From assembly GCA_013203045.1 (NCBI GenBank), contig JABMQN010000216.1, positions 1-58,172 on the forward strand: DNA of 58,172 nt, given 5' to 3'. Shown here one piece after another: positions 35,276 to 44,888 of the stretch. Source of the stretch: Chloroflexota bacterium. Lineage in GTDB: Bacteria; Chloroflexota; Dehalococcoidia; SZUA-161; SpSt-899. The number at the start of each line of letters is the position of its first letter. The first letter of the stretch is position 1. The position numbers and the translations under genes are program-made. Below the pieces are notes generated by a model. That model searched no databases, was not told the DNA's origin, and saw only the letters and a list, made by a program, of their open reading frames with translations.

Positions 35276-37792
35276 ATGAGAACTCTCCGAAGATTGCTGA
35301 ACAGATTCATTGAAAACCAGACGATGGCTGGGACTATCATTCTGAGCTTTTTAGTGATATTCCTCCCATTGGCAGCGTGTATCGGTGTGTTAACAATCAA
35401 TAATGCCCGGGATTCTCTTAAGGAAAATACAGAACGAAGCCTGACAACTCTTGCAAGCCAGGTTAGTGACGAATTGCATCGTGCTCTTATTCGTCCGTAT
35501 CAGGATATACAGACACTGGCCAACAACCCTGTTATAAGTTCAAGCCAGACCTCTCTGGATCAAAAAAGAGAAGAGCTTCGTAAGGCTTGGAACTTTTACG
35601 ATCAATTTCAAGAGTATTACAGCATGTTTCTTGATATTGCCATCGTAGGCCTTGATGGCAAAGAAATCATTTATATCGGTGATCCGGAAAGTGAGATTGA
35701 AGATAGCGGCATCGTTTGGGCTGAAGAAGCGTGGTTCGAAAATGCGCGAAAAAAAGAAAATGTGATCATAGTCAATGACGACGGAACTGAAACGCGTCTA
35801 ACGTTAATTGCTCCGCCAAGTCGGTTGGGAGATGAATCCGGTGTTGTCGTGATGTCCTATGCTTCTCCTGTTGTAAACGATTTAGGTGACTATGTTGCAA
35901 TCATGGTAGGCCGGATGGACATGAGGACGATCTGGGAAATCACAGACGGAACTACAATGGGAGAAACAGGTTTTTCCAGAATCATAGGTATGGTAGGAAG
36001 TGATGAGGGTAAGCCTCGATATATGACATTCGCCCACGTAGATAAAGAGGAAATCTTCAGCGAATTTGACCGTTTTGATGCTGCAGCACTACTGGACCCT
36101 TATATCAGCGATAGTATTCGTGATGATGGTACCTTTGATGCCGAGGCGAGTTACGTTACTTTTGATGAGTATGATGAGGAAATGGTTGCGGCTGTGGCTC
36201 CTCTTTGGGAAGAAGGCCCAAAATGGTATGTGATCGTATCTCAACAGAAAAATGAGGCCTTTGCTCTGGTAGAAGATAATATCAGAGATGTGGCGTGGGG
36301 TGTAGCTGGCTTAATCTTACTATTTGTAATAGTGATTATTTTTCTGATTCACAGGTTGACCAAGCCTATTCAGGCCCTTTCGTTTGGGGCATCGAAGATT
36401 GGTTCAGGAGATTTGACTCATCGAGTGCCGGTTTCCGGGCCGAAAGAAACACAGCGGCTGGCCGCGGCATTTAATCAGATGTCAAGCAATCTGCAAACCG
36501 CCGAGAGACTCAGAGTAGAGCATGTTCTATTGAGAAAACTCCAAGCAGCAAGTTTGGCACTGGCCAGCGCACTATCTCCGGAAGAGGTGCTGCGAATTAT
36601 CAGTAATGGAGTTCGTGATATTCTATCCTGTGATACCGTATGGGTTTTACTTGCCGATGAGAACATGGAATACCTGGAAACCAAGTACTTTATAGCTCCG
36701 GAAAGAGATGGGACAGAAGTAGATAAACAAATCTCGGCCAGTTCGATGAACGAGACGAGGCTTGATCTTGAAGAAAACCGAGGCCTCATTGCCAGGACTT
36801 TCAAGAGCGGGAATCCTATGTACTTGGATGACGTGTCAGATCGCGAAGACCTGGCTGAGACCGATTCTCTGCTGAGTAATCTGGTTGCTCAACTGGGCAT
36901 TACCAGCCTCAACTTATTGCCGTTGAGATTGCCTGATAGGAGCCTCGGGATTGTTGTATTCGGCAAGTCAGATGGTGGGACGCTATCCGATGAAGAAAAG
37001 CGAGTGATTTTAGTATTTGCTCATCAAGCTACCATCTCCCTAGAGCGAGCATGGCTCCATGCTAGCGAAATGCAGAATACAGCGGAACTGATGAGGCTTG
37101 ATAACCTGAAATCCAGACTGCTTCATATTCTCTCTCATGAGCTGAAGACGCCTCTCACTTCACTCAAGACCGCCGCGAGGTTGATGGGTGAAACTGACCC
37201 GTCCGCTATCGATACTGAAACTCAAAAACGGCTCCTCGGGAGCATAATGAGAGCAACAGATAGATTGATCGGTGTTGCCGATGATATATATCCGATCGCT
37301 GGTATACTGTCCGGTACTATCGATGTTGAACTGAGGGAAACTGATTTCCACCGAATAGTCGATACAGCAGTTCAAGAAGCAAAAACTATTACTGGTAAAA
37401 AGGATCAGGTAATTGAGGCCTCAGATATCCCTTCGGGATGTAAGGTAATAGCAGATAAGGAACGCTTGAGACAGGTCCTGGCCGAATTGCTCACCAATGC
37501 CGGCAAATTCTCGCCGGCGAATTCAAGCATCGAAATCAAGATTAATGATGAGCCGTCCCAGATCACCATTGACGTGAGGGACCATGGCATCGGTATTTCT
37601 GAAGAAGACCAGAAGTCAATCTTCGATGGGTTCTTTCAGGCAGATAGTGAAATCGTCAGGCGGGCTGGTGGTAAAGGGCTGGGATTGCTATTTGCCAAGA
37701 CCATTGTTGAAAGGCATCATGGCAGATTGTGGGTGGATAGCCAGCTGGGCGAGGGTAGCAATTTCCATATCTCCATTCCCAAAAAGGTATGA
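35276..37792 (+). CDS. Membrane sensor histidine kinase (dCache-HAMP-GAF-HisKA-HATPase)
   Basis: An 838-residue protein. TM1 (about 17-40) and TM2 (about 340-360) flank an extracytoplasmic dCache-like sensor. Then come HAMP (about 361-410), a GAF domain (about 430-600) with LSCDTVWVLLADE, HisKA with phospho-acceptor His621 in SHELKTPLTS, and HATPase_c with N-box ELLTNAGKF and G-boxes DHGIGIS and GGKGLGLLFAK. It senses an external ligand and passes phosphate to a response regulator. No response regulator gene is adjacent, so it is an orphan kinase. Start ATG 29 bases after the lipid kinase. Confidence 0.95.
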   Translation: MRTLRRLLNRFIENQTMAGTIILSFLVIFLPLAACIGVLTINNARDSLKENTERSLTTLASQVSDELHRALIRPYQDIQTLANNPVISSSQTSLDQKREELRKAWNFYDQFQEYYSMFLDIAIVGLDGKEIIYIGDPESEIEDSGIVWAEEAWFENARKKENVIIVNDDGTETRLTLIAPPSRLGDESGVVVMSYASPVVNDLGDYVAIMVGRMDMRTIWEITDGTTMGETGFSRIIGMVGSDEGKPRYMTFAHVDKEEIFSEFDRFDAAALLDPYISDSIRDDGTFDAEASYVTFDEYDEEMVAAVAPLWEEGPKWYVIVSQQKNEAFALVEDNIRDVAWGVAGLILLFVIVIIFLIHRLTKPIQALSFGASKIGSGDLTHRVPVSGPKETQRLAAAFNQMSSNLQTAERLRVEHVLLRKLQAASLALASALSPEEVLRIISNGVRDILSCDTVWVLLADENMEYLETKYFIAPERDGTEVDKQISASSMNETRLDLEENRGLIARTFKSGNPMYLDDVSDREDLAETDSLLSNLVAQLGITSLNLLPLRLPDRSLGIVVFGKSDGGTLSDEEKRVILVFAHQATISLERAWLHASEMQNTAELMRLDNLKSRLLHILSHELKTPLTSLKTAARLMGETDPSAIDTETQKRLLGSIMRATDRLIGVADDIYPIAGILSGTIDVELRETDFHRIVDTAVQEAKTITGKKDQVIEASDIPSGCKVIADKERLRQVLAELLTNAGKFSPANSSIEIKINDEPSQITIDVRDHGIGISEEDQKSIFDGFFQADSEIVRRAGGKGLGLLFAKTIVERHHGRLWVDSQLGEGSNFHISIPKKV

Positions 37793-37869
37793 TGTAGAAG
37801 CCCCCCTGTTTTCTATTGTGCGATCTATCCAGTTGCCCTTGAACGAACCCCTGTTTTTAACTCCGTATG

Positions 37870-38454
37870 CTACTTTTTGAGTTCTATACTTTCAATTAGT
37901 ATGGGACTTAATGGTATGCCGCCTCCTGCGGGATTACTGTTATCGTGTGGTTGGGCTGCTATTTCACGTACAACCTCAATTCCCTCCGTCACCACGCCAA
38001 ACGCTGCATAACCATCATCTAAAAATGGCTGCGGTCCGTCACAGATAAAGAACTGACTGGTTGCGCTGTTGGGATCGTTGGTACGGGCCATAGAGATCGC
38101 CCCATCAATGTGCCGTACTTCCGGGTGGATTTCCAGGTTTATTGGCCCGTATGGGCTGATCTTCTGAGTTCCGTCTGCGGCTAACACGCCGGCCTGAATC
38201 ATGAAATCGTCACTGATTCGGTGGAAGACTACATCAGTGTAGAAGCCATCTTTGACCAGATGAACGAAGTTATCTACGGTAACCGGCACTTTGTCTTCGA
38301 AGAGTTCGATAGTGATATCGCCATAATTGGTTTTCATGATGACAACGGGATTGGATGGTTCATCAGAGCCGGAGCATCCTGCCAATAACGTACCAGCAAG
38401 TACCGTGATAGTAATCACCATTAATAATGAAAATCGCCAAATCAAATTAAGCAT
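37870..38454 (-). CDS. Cyclophilin-type peptidyl-prolyl isomerase lipoprotein
   Basis: A 194-residue protein. A lipoprotein signal ends LLAGC with Cys27. The cyclophilin domain follows: YGDITIELFEDKVPVTVDNF, the catalytic Arg in VFHRISDDFMIQAG, and MARTNDPNSATSQFFI. It would help fold secreted proteins outside the membrane. GGGAGG precedes the ATG. It faces the sensor kinase convergently. Confidence 0.95.
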   Translation of the reverse strand: MLNLIWRFSLLMVITITVLAGTLLAGCSGSDEPSNPVVIMKTNYGDITIELFEDKVPVTVDNFVHLVKDGFYTDVVFHRISDDFMIQAGVLAADGTQKISPYGPINLEIHPEVRHIDGAISMARTNDPNSATSQFFICDGPQPFLDDGYAAFGVVTEGIEVVREIAAQPHDNSNPAGGGIPLSPILIESIELKK

Positions 38455-38563
38455 TTATGTTGTCCTCCCTGATGGCTTTATGTGAATATCATACTTGGAG
38501 CGATTTAGCGATGTCAACGAATAGGGGAAAGAACCAGGGCAATCGCATCCTATTGCAAGGGAG

Positions 38564-38674
38564 GGGCACGATGTATCTTGCCCCTCATCACATATGTTCA
38601 TGACGGGCAAGATGCCCGTCCTACGAGTCCTTTCCATTTACCACGTAGGTCAGGCGTCTCGTCTGACCTACGTG
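38564..38674. repeat. Cluster of three palindromes
   Basis: Three hairpins lie side by side: AGGGGCA...TGCCCCT (from 38564), GACGGGCA-AGA-TGCCCGTC (38602-38620), and CACGTAGGTCAG...CTGACCTACGTG (38642-38674). They fill most of the 282-base gap between two leftward genes. GGCAAGATGCC-type words recall the GTAG/GGGCACGATG palindrome at 44846. Confidence 0.55.
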
Positions 38675-38736
38675 AAAACCTCTTATACCCCGCATCCCTG
38701 GATAGCTTAAGATTCGATTGCTTTGGGAAGATGAGG

Positions 38737-40158
38737 CTATTCGTGTTTGGCTCTCATCCATAATGCGGGCACAATTGCTACAAAACACACAATTGCGGCG
38801 CCCAGGAAAAAGTCCTGAAACAGATCCAATGCAAATGGGGAGAGTTCATCTTTGATCTCGGGAATCTCGATATCGGCTGCTGCAACATGGAAATGCCCCA
38901 TACCTAAAGAAATCATGATGGAGAGCCCTATGACCATCCCGATCATGCGCATACCGGTCACCAATGCTGAAGCTACACCGCGTTCCCATTGCCGGACTGA
39001 GTCCAGTACTGCTGTGGTGATAGGCGAGATAACCAGTCCGAATCCGACCCCACAGATAATGAGATGAAAGCTGAGGGCTAGTTCGTCTATATCAAGGGTC
39101 CATCGACTCATAAAGAAAAGACCGGCGCTGCTTAGAAACAGTCCCACAACAGTGGGGATACGGTAACCGAACCAACGACACAAAAAACCACCAACAACTG
39201 CGCTTGCGGGAATCGCCAAAGTAAGCCGTGCCAATCTAGTTCCCACTTCGGCATCACTCATTTCCATGAGGGTATAAGCCATCACTGGAATGACTACCAA
39301 GGCAATAACCAGAGCGCCACCGACTAAAAGATGGGTACTGTTGGAAGCTGAGAAAGCCATATTTTTAAACATCGAAGGTCTGAAAAGTGGTTCTGGCGTC
39401 GTCAGTATTCTTCGGATGAACAATCCAAATACTATGGCTGACCCTAATAGGAAAGCACCCATATACAGCTCTGCATTCGGGCGATGCAATTGCTGTGACA
39501 AGCCAAGGCTTAAAAGGGCCAGCGCTATGCCAATGAGGATACCAGCCTGATAATCCACTTTGCGTTGCATACGCGGGCTTTCGTTTACCATCATATAGAC
39601 TAGCAACACTACCATCGCTCCGATGATGATGTCAATCCAGAATATCCAGCGCCATCCCAGGAACTCTGATACATAACCGCCAAAAATTGGGCCGACGGCA
39701 GCTCCCAGTTCTACCGCTCCTCCGATAATTCCAAATGCAATGGGTCTTTGTTTACCCGGGAATTTATCGGCTACGATTGCCATTGCTGCTGGGACTATAG
39801 CGCCACCGCCAATTGCTTGCACTACCCTAATGCCGATCATCACGTTGAAATCATCAACTGACGCGATCGCTCCGGATGCGCCCATGAAAATCAAGTTACC
39901 CCAGATGAATACCCGTCGGTGACCGAACACGTCAGAGAGTCGGCCTGCCAGTGGTAGGACCGCAGTGAAGGCTATCAAATATGCGATGACAATCCACGAA
40001 GCTTTATCGAGATCGAAGATGTTCATACGGGCATCGAACATCATGTCGTTCAGTGCTCCGTATATTACCGTTTGATCAATGGCAGCACTGAAAACGCCAA
40101 GGCAGAGCACGAAAAGGATGATGTTGGGAGAGGATGTCCGAAGAGAGGGTATTCTCAT
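38737..40158 (-). CDS. MFS transporter, DHA2 (EmrB/QacA, P55-like) family
   Basis: A 473-residue protein with many membrane segments, consistent with the 14-helix DHA2 type. Motif D1-like AAIDQTVIYGAL is in helix 1, motif A is GRLSDVFGHRR (about 72-82), and motif C is GGAVELGAAVGPIFGGY in helix 5. Family members export drugs or lipids with proton uptake. The gene directly upstream encodes an LppX/LprAFG-like lipoprotein, the same pair as mycobacterial lprG and p55 (Rv1410c), which exports lipids. A lipid cargo is therefore plausible, by inference. Confidence 0.92.
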   Translation of the reverse strand: MRIPSLRTSSPNIILFVLCLGVFSAAIDQTVIYGALNDMMFDARMNIFDLDKASWIVIAYLIAFTAVLPLAGRLSDVFGHRRVFIWGNLIFMGASGAIASVDDFNVMIGIRVVQAIGGGAIVPAAMAIVADKFPGKQRPIAFGIIGGAVELGAAVGPIFGGYVSEFLGWRWIFWIDIIIGAMVVLLVYMMVNESPRMQRKVDYQAGILIGIALALLSLGLSQQLHRPNAELYMGAFLLGSAIVFGLFIRRILTTPEPLFRPSMFKNMAFSASNSTHLLVGGALVIALVVIPVMAYTLMEMSDAEVGTRLARLTLAIPASAVVGGFLCRWFGYRIPTVVGLFLSSAGLFFMSRWTLDIDELALSFHLIICGVGFGLVISPITTAVLDSVRQWERGVASALVTGMRMIGMVIGLSIMISLGMGHFHVAAADIEIPEIKDELSPFALDLFQDFFLGAAIVCFVAIVPALWMRAKHE

Positions 40159-40219
40159 AATGACAAAAAGTCATCAGCCTGATGCTGAGCGATGGTCAGT
40201 CACCATCTTAAGGAAAAAC

Positions 40220-40927
40220 CTATTCGGGTAACTCTATAGTAACCGATTTATTGAAATCAGAAAGAACCAGAGTTCGAATAATACCCTGGTTCTCATCCTC
40301 GCAAATTTGCCCATCGAAGACAACCTTGCGCAATAGAAGGTCATCAATACCGATCCAGAAATCAACTTCAACAGTCAGCCCTTCTGCAGCATGGCCAACG
40401 GCGATTGAATCCAGCACTTCGGACTGAATCGTGCCTTTCAAGTGAAAACAAAGTACCCCACCAAAAACCTCTTCATTGAGTAACGAAAGGTTTGTTACGC
40501 TTTCCATTACAGCTTTGATGCCCGTTTCGGGTTTGAACAACTTCACTGCTTGGAAGTCGTCGGATAGTTCCTCCCATTTGTCATTGATGGGGTTCTGCAT
40601 GTAGGTTATCTCGCCAACGGTGATGAGTCCCGTTTCTACATACATATTCCCCCATGTGGCTGAAATCGCCATCTTGAGTTTGTCTGGCGGGGCTATGTCG
40701 CCCCAGGCTCCATTCATCTCCAAGTCCATTGCTATTGGCGTTCCTCCGCCAGTCTGGCTCAGATCAAAGTGAAAACTGGTTAAGGTATCAAACATAGGGG
40801 AAGCCTGGGCGACTATCTCCTCCGGGGTCAGTGATGGCACAGTCACAGTCGGCGGGGTGTCATTATCTTTGCCGCACGCAACAACCAGTAATAGTAATAA
40901 AATGCCAACAATAGCTATTTTTTTCAT
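40220..40927 (-). CDS. LppX/LprAFG-family lipoprotein
   Basis: A 235-residue lipoprotein. The signal has lipobox LLVVAC (Cys18 or so). A short linker leads to an all-beta/helix fold with landmarks of the LppX_LprAFG family: TSFHFDLSQTGG, DKLKMAISATWGNMYVE, TYMQNPINDKWEEL and VEVDFWIGIDDLLLRKV. Mycobacterial members carry acylated lipids in a hydrophobic cavity. It lies 61 bases before the MFS gene and 2 bases after the preceding lipoprotein gene. Confidence 0.82.
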   Translation of the reverse strand: MKKIAIVGILLLLLVVACGKDNDTPPTVTVPSLTPEEIVAQASPMFDTLTSFHFDLSQTGGGTPIAMDLEMNGAWGDIAPPDKLKMAISATWGNMYVETGLITVGEITYMQNPINDKWEELSDDFQAVKLFKPETGIKAVMESVTNLSLLNEEVFGGVLCFHLKGTIQSEVLDSIAVGHAAEGLTVEVDFWIGIDDLLLRKVVFDGQICEDENQGIIRTLVLSDFNKSVTIELPE

Positions 40928-40929
40928 TT

Positions 40930-42093
40930 CTAGGTCTCCTCCATGGTTTCCTGCAAGTCTTCGTAGCTGGTTACCATTTTGACCTTATTCAGGAATTCAT
41001 TTAACGATGAACACTGTTGTCTCAATGCCTGTAAATCCTGACCAATCGGGCTAGCCGTTGCAGGATCATCAGCATAGGTTCCGTAAAATGCAAAATAGGC
41101 CTGATTCAATTTCCTTATATGATAACCCTTTGAGGCTAAAAAGTCTCGTCTTTTGTTCATATATTCTTCGGCTTCTGTCACTTTTCCTTGAGTAAGGTAT
41201 TCATCGACTTCCACTCTCGTTTCCCACATCAGGAGGTCGAATTCAGAAGGCTCGTCTTCAGATATATCGGGGTCCTCACCCTCAATAGCGTAGTACTTAA
41301 AGTAGACTTTTGCCGCAATCTCCTTGCTGACGATACCTGCTATGGTCTCGTTAAGGGTAATGATATCATAATCCGCGCGCCACCCAAGGCCATCAAGTGC
41401 GTAAAGAAAACCCGGGGGATGGAAGAACATGTATTGATGAAACCACTCTTCGACAATACGATCGATAGTGCGGCGGATGTTTGAACTTTCGATAACCATT
41501 GTGGGATACGTGAAGCCTACCCCTCCAAGTCGCACTACCAGCGATGAATACCCAAGACTATCAACCTGTAATTCGATCTCTTCTTTCTGGGCAGTTGTGA
41601 GATCCGGTTCCAGAGTCCTTCTTCGCAATAACTTGATCTCATCTCTGGGGGAAATCACCAGTAAACTTGGAGGCGACTCGAACTCGAAGTTGACCGGGGG
41701 GAAGACGATCTTGAGCGGCAGGAAGGCATCCAGCGGATTGATAATACCTTCTTCCATCAATGCTTCTCGTATTTGTTTGGCGAGAATGCGCTCGGCTTTA
41801 TCTTCCAGTTCGGCTATCTCGGATTCATTCAGAGTGCTTTCGGATAACAATGAGGAGAGGTATTCTTTGACTGTTTCAGTGTCGTCAATATCTGCTTTTG
41901 TTGCCGGTTTGAGAGATTCCCAGAGTTCGCTGCGTAGCGTATCAAATTCCCACTTCGAGATGCTGAACTCATAAAGGTTGGCTATTGAACTTACGCTTTC
42001 CTGGGAATCATCATCGGAGGAAAAGGTGCAACTTGAAGCTAAAAGAATGCTGATGATCAGAGCGACGATTACCGGTTGGGCGCGCTTTCCCAT
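40930..42093 (-). CDS. Peptidase-like lipoprotein with altered zinc motif
   Basis: A 387-residue protein. A lipoprotein-type signal ends LLASSC (Cys22). The middle (about 185-262) resembles a zincin-like family I recall from Chloroflexota: GGVGFTYPTMV, then EEWFHQYMFFHPPG and LNETIAGIVSKEI. In active relatives the segment would be HEWxH, with the Glu of NET as third ligand. Here Glu215 replaces the first His (EEWFH, His219, Glu249 kept). The end (AYFAFYGTYADDPATASPIG, then SSLNEFLNKV) is also a family landmark. Activity is doubtful. It lies in an operon with polyprenyl synthase upstream (11-base gap). Confidence 0.6.
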   Translation of the reverse strand: MGKRAQPVIVALIISILLASSCTFSSDDDSQESVSSIANLYEFSISKWEFDTLRSELWESLKPATKADIDDTETVKEYLSSLLSESTLNESEIAELEDKAERILAKQIREALMEEGIINPLDAFLPLKIVFPPVNFEFESPPSLLVISPRDEIKLLRRRTLEPDLTTAQKEEIELQVDSLGYSSLVVRLGGVGFTYPTMVIESSNIRRTIDRIVEEWFHQYMFFHPPGFLYALDGLGWRADYDIITLNETIAGIVSKEIAAKVYFKYYAIEGEDPDISEDEPSEFDLLMWETRVEVDEYLTQGKVTEAEEYMNKRRDFLASKGYHIRKLNQAYFAFYGTYADDPATASPIGQDLQALRQQCSSLNEFLNKVKMVTSYEDLQETMEET

Positions 42094-42104
42094 GTGGAGT
42101 TGCC

Positions 42105-43070
42105 CTACTTTTTACGTTCGAATACGTAGTCGGCTAATGCCAGCAGTGCTTTCTTGGAATCGTTATCGGCCAGCGGTTCGATGGCTTTTTGCGCTTTCTC
42201 TACCAGATCTCTGGCAACAGTAAAAGACTCGTCGATGAATGCCGAGTTGCGGATTTCAGTGATGGCTTGGCTTAAATCCGGCCCTTCTCCTTTATTCTCG
42301 AAACCGGTCTTTATGGGGTTGCCATCGGGGTTTTGTTCAAGGTACATTAGCGCTGGGAGTGTCAACACACCAATTAAAAGATCATTGCCTACCGGTTTGC
42401 CCATTGTTGCCTCATCCCCGGTGAAGTCAAGAAGATCATCTACAACCTGAAAGGCGAGCCCCAAGTTTTGCCCGTAGGACTTGAGTGCTTGAATTTCTTC
42501 TTCCGGGCTGTCACTTAGAATCGCCCCGGATTCGGCAGCCATGGAAAACAGTGCAGCGGTTTTTCCATCTATTCGCCTGAAATAGTCTTCACGAGTTTGA
42601 CGCCACTCGTATACACTCAAGGTCTCTTCCAATTCTCCTTTAGCCAAAGCCATGAGTGTTTGGGCAAAGAGCCTTACAACCCGCAGGTTACCGGGCATAG
42701 CGGCGAGCTCCGCTGATTTGGCAAACAAGTAATCACCGGCCATTATTGCGGCATTGTCGCCAAGGGTACTGTAAAGCGTGGGTATTCCCCTGCGCAACGG
42801 AGACTTGTCAATGGTATCATCATGCACCAGACTGGCAGTGTGCAATAACTCTACTGCGGTTGCCATGGGAACAAGGTTTTCCAGGTTGTAGTTGTTGAAA
42901 CTACCGGTGAGCAAAGTAAGAGCGGGACGAACACCTTTGCCTCTGGTTCCAATCGCTTGCTTTATCACATCAGCGAACTGAGGGAAATCAACATCGGCTA
43001 CTTGTCCCAGGCTCTCTGAAACCAGGGGCATTTCGTTTTGAACAGGTGATAGAATCTCTTCAAGTTTCAT
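42105..43070 (-). CDS. Polyprenyl (trans-isoprenyl) diphosphate synthase
   Basis: A 321-residue protein. The first Asp-rich motif is Asp84-Asp-x2-Asp88 in LVHDDTIDKSPLRRG and the second DDLLDFTGD near 213-221, with GKGVRPAL at 44-51. It elongates isopentenyl units to long-chain polyprenyl diphosphate for quinones or glycan carriers. Small residues before the first motif (LLHTASLVHDD) suit a long-chain (C40-C50) enzyme. It starts 3 bases after metG. Confidence 0.94.
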   Translation of the reverse strand: MKLEEILSPVQNEMPLVSESLGQVADVDFPQFADVIKQAIGTRGKGVRPALTLLTGSFNNYNLENLVPMATAVELLHTASLVHDDTIDKSPLRRGIPTLYSTLGDNAAIMAGDYLFAKSAELAAMPGNLRVVRLFAQTLMALAKGELEETLSVYEWRQTREDYFRRIDGKTAALFSMAAESGAILSDSPEEEIQALKSYGQNLGLAFQVVDDLLDFTGDEATMGKPVGNDLLIGVLTLPALMYLEQNPDGNPIKTGFENKGEGPDLSQAITEIRNSAFIDESFTVARDLVEKAQKAIEPLADNDSKKALLALADYVFERKK

Positions 43071-43073
43071 TTT

Positions 43074-44735
43074 TTATCCGAGTTTGGCCGTCTCCCGGGA
43101 TATCACCTCTTCATCATCCAGCTTTGTGAAGAGGGGTTCGGGTTTAGGCAAAGCATGGTCAGTTAATGGAAATTCAAAATCCCATCCGATATCAGTTATA
43201 GCGCCTTTGGAGCCGAGAAGACTGTGGAGCTTCTCTGAACTGAAAGGCAGGAACGGATACAGTACAGTCCTGAGGCAGGAAATAGCTCCCAACACGACCC
43301 CGAGGGTGTGCGCGGCATCATCGCGATTTTCCTTGATTGCTTTCCACGGGGCTTTCTCGTCCAGGTACTTGTTGGCCTCTTGAGCCAGCGCAAATGCCGA
43401 CTTGATACCCTCCTTGAATCGGCAATTACTCAGGGATTCGCTGACGTTGTTTAACGTCTCATTTGCCGTGTTTAAAAGGGCATTATCGATTGGAGCAAGT
43501 TCTCCTATGGCCGGGACATGGCCATCGAAATTGCGATAGGTGAAGGTCAGTACGCGGTTAACCAGGTTTCCATAGGTGGCCACTAACTCACTATTGTTTC
43601 GCCGAACAAATTCTCGCCAGGAGAAATCGGTATCGCCAGTCTCCGGCATGTTGACGGAAAGGATATAGCGCAGCGGGTCGGGATCGTAGCGCTCCAGGTA
43701 ATCGGGGAGCCAGACCGCCCAGTTTCGGCTGGTGGAGAACTGCTTCCCTTCCAAAGTCAGGTATTCATTGGCAGGAACACGGTAGGGCAGATTGAGACCT
43801 TCGTAACCCATGAGCATCCCTGGCCAGATGAGGGTGTGGAAGGGAATATTATCCTTGCCGATGAAGTAATAAGAGCGAGAGTCACCCTGCCAGAATTGCT
43901 TCCAGGCTTCGCTATCGTTATTCTGTTGAGCCCATTCCTTACTAGCGGAAAGGTATCCGATTACTGCTTCGAACCAGACATAGATGCGCTTGTTTTCGAA
44001 TCCATCAACCGGAACCGGAATGCCCCATTCAAGGTCGCGGGTTATTGCTCGATCTCGAAGACCTTCCTTGATATACCGCATGGTGAAACTATAGACATTT
44101 GGTTTCCATTGGCTTTGCTCTTTAGCCCACGCTTCGAGCCGATCGCTAAAGGCCGATAGCTTGAAGTAAAAATGCTCCGACTCCCTGATCTCAGGTGAAG
44201 TCCCACAGATGCTGCAGCGAAGATTTATCAGATCATTGGGGTTGAGAGTCTTGCCACATTCATCGCATTGATCACCTCTGGCATTGGTGGAGTGACAATA
44301 GGGACATTCGCCTTCGATGTAACGGTCGGGAAGGGAACGAGTACAATTCGGACAATATGCCGAAGGCATGGTGTCTTTGTAAAGATATCCTTTGTTCATA
44401 AGGGTGAGGAACATATCGTGAACCACTTGGGTATGGTTTTCGGTATGAGTGGAAGTGAACAGATCAAAAGAGATTCCCATCTTCTGCCATGACTCAAGGA
44501 ATCCCCGATGGTTCCTGCTAGCAACTTCCTCCGGGCTGATCTGTTCCTTCTCAGCACTGATGGTGATAGGTGTGCCGTGCATATCGCTCCCGGAGACCAT
44601 CAACACCTGGTTGCCCTTCATACGATGGTAGCGGGCGAATATATCGGCGGGAAGGTAAGCACCGGCGAGATGCCCCAAATGCAGTGGCCCATTTGCATAA
44701 GGCCATGCAACAGCTACAAGGATGTTCTCAGGCAT
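43074..44735 (-). CDS. metG: Methionyl-tRNA synthetase
   Basis: A 553-residue class I synthetase. The HIGH motif is HLGH (19-22), and the KMSKS counterpart is KQFSTSRN, the form without the usual second lysine. The insertion holds four CxxC-type knuckles (YCPNC, CPYC, CDEC, CSIC), so two zinc ions are expected. There is no C-terminal tRNA-binding (Trbp111) domain. The anticodon-binding helical domain follows the catalytic core. It is first in the leftward unit metG-polyprenyl synthase-lipoproteins-MFS. Confidence 0.97.
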   Translation of the reverse strand: MPENILVAVAWPYANGPLHLGHLAGAYLPADIFARYHRMKGNQVLMVSGSDMHGTPITISAEKEQISPEEVASRNHRGFLESWQKMGISFDLFTSTHTENHTQVVHDMFLTLMNKGYLYKDTMPSAYCPNCTRSLPDRYIEGECPYCHSTNARGDQCDECGKTLNPNDLINLRCSICGTSPEIRESEHFYFKLSAFSDRLEAWAKEQSQWKPNVYSFTMRYIKEGLRDRAITRDLEWGIPVPVDGFENKRIYVWFEAVIGYLSASKEWAQQNNDSEAWKQFWQGDSRSYYFIGKDNIPFHTLIWPGMLMGYEGLNLPYRVPANEYLTLEGKQFSTSRNWAVWLPDYLERYDPDPLRYILSVNMPETGDTDFSWREFVRRNNSELVATYGNLVNRVLTFTYRNFDGHVPAIGELAPIDNALLNTANETLNNVSESLSNCRFKEGIKSAFALAQEANKYLDEKAPWKAIKENRDDAAHTLGVVLGAISCLRTVLYPFLPFSSEKLHSLLGSKGAITDIGWDFEFPLTDHALPKPEPLFTKLDDEEVISRETAKLG

Positions 44736-44845
44736 GACGAGAGTATTCTACCATAAAACCTGAATTCGATGGGAGTCGAAGTAACGGGGCGATTGGGCAA
44801 TCGTATGTTAATGCAAGATAAGAAATAATCACATCCCGGCCATGT

Positions 44846-44873
44846 GTAAGGGCACGATGCATCGTGCCCTTAC
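44846..44873. repeat. 28-bp perfect palindrome
   Basis: GTAAGGGCACGATG is followed directly by its reverse complement. It lies in the 153-base gap between metG and gpsA, with no T-tract. It is a member of the GTA(A/G)...(C/T)TAC palindrome class in this window. Confidence 0.75.
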
Positions 44874-44888
44874 TTGAGTACCGCTTCT

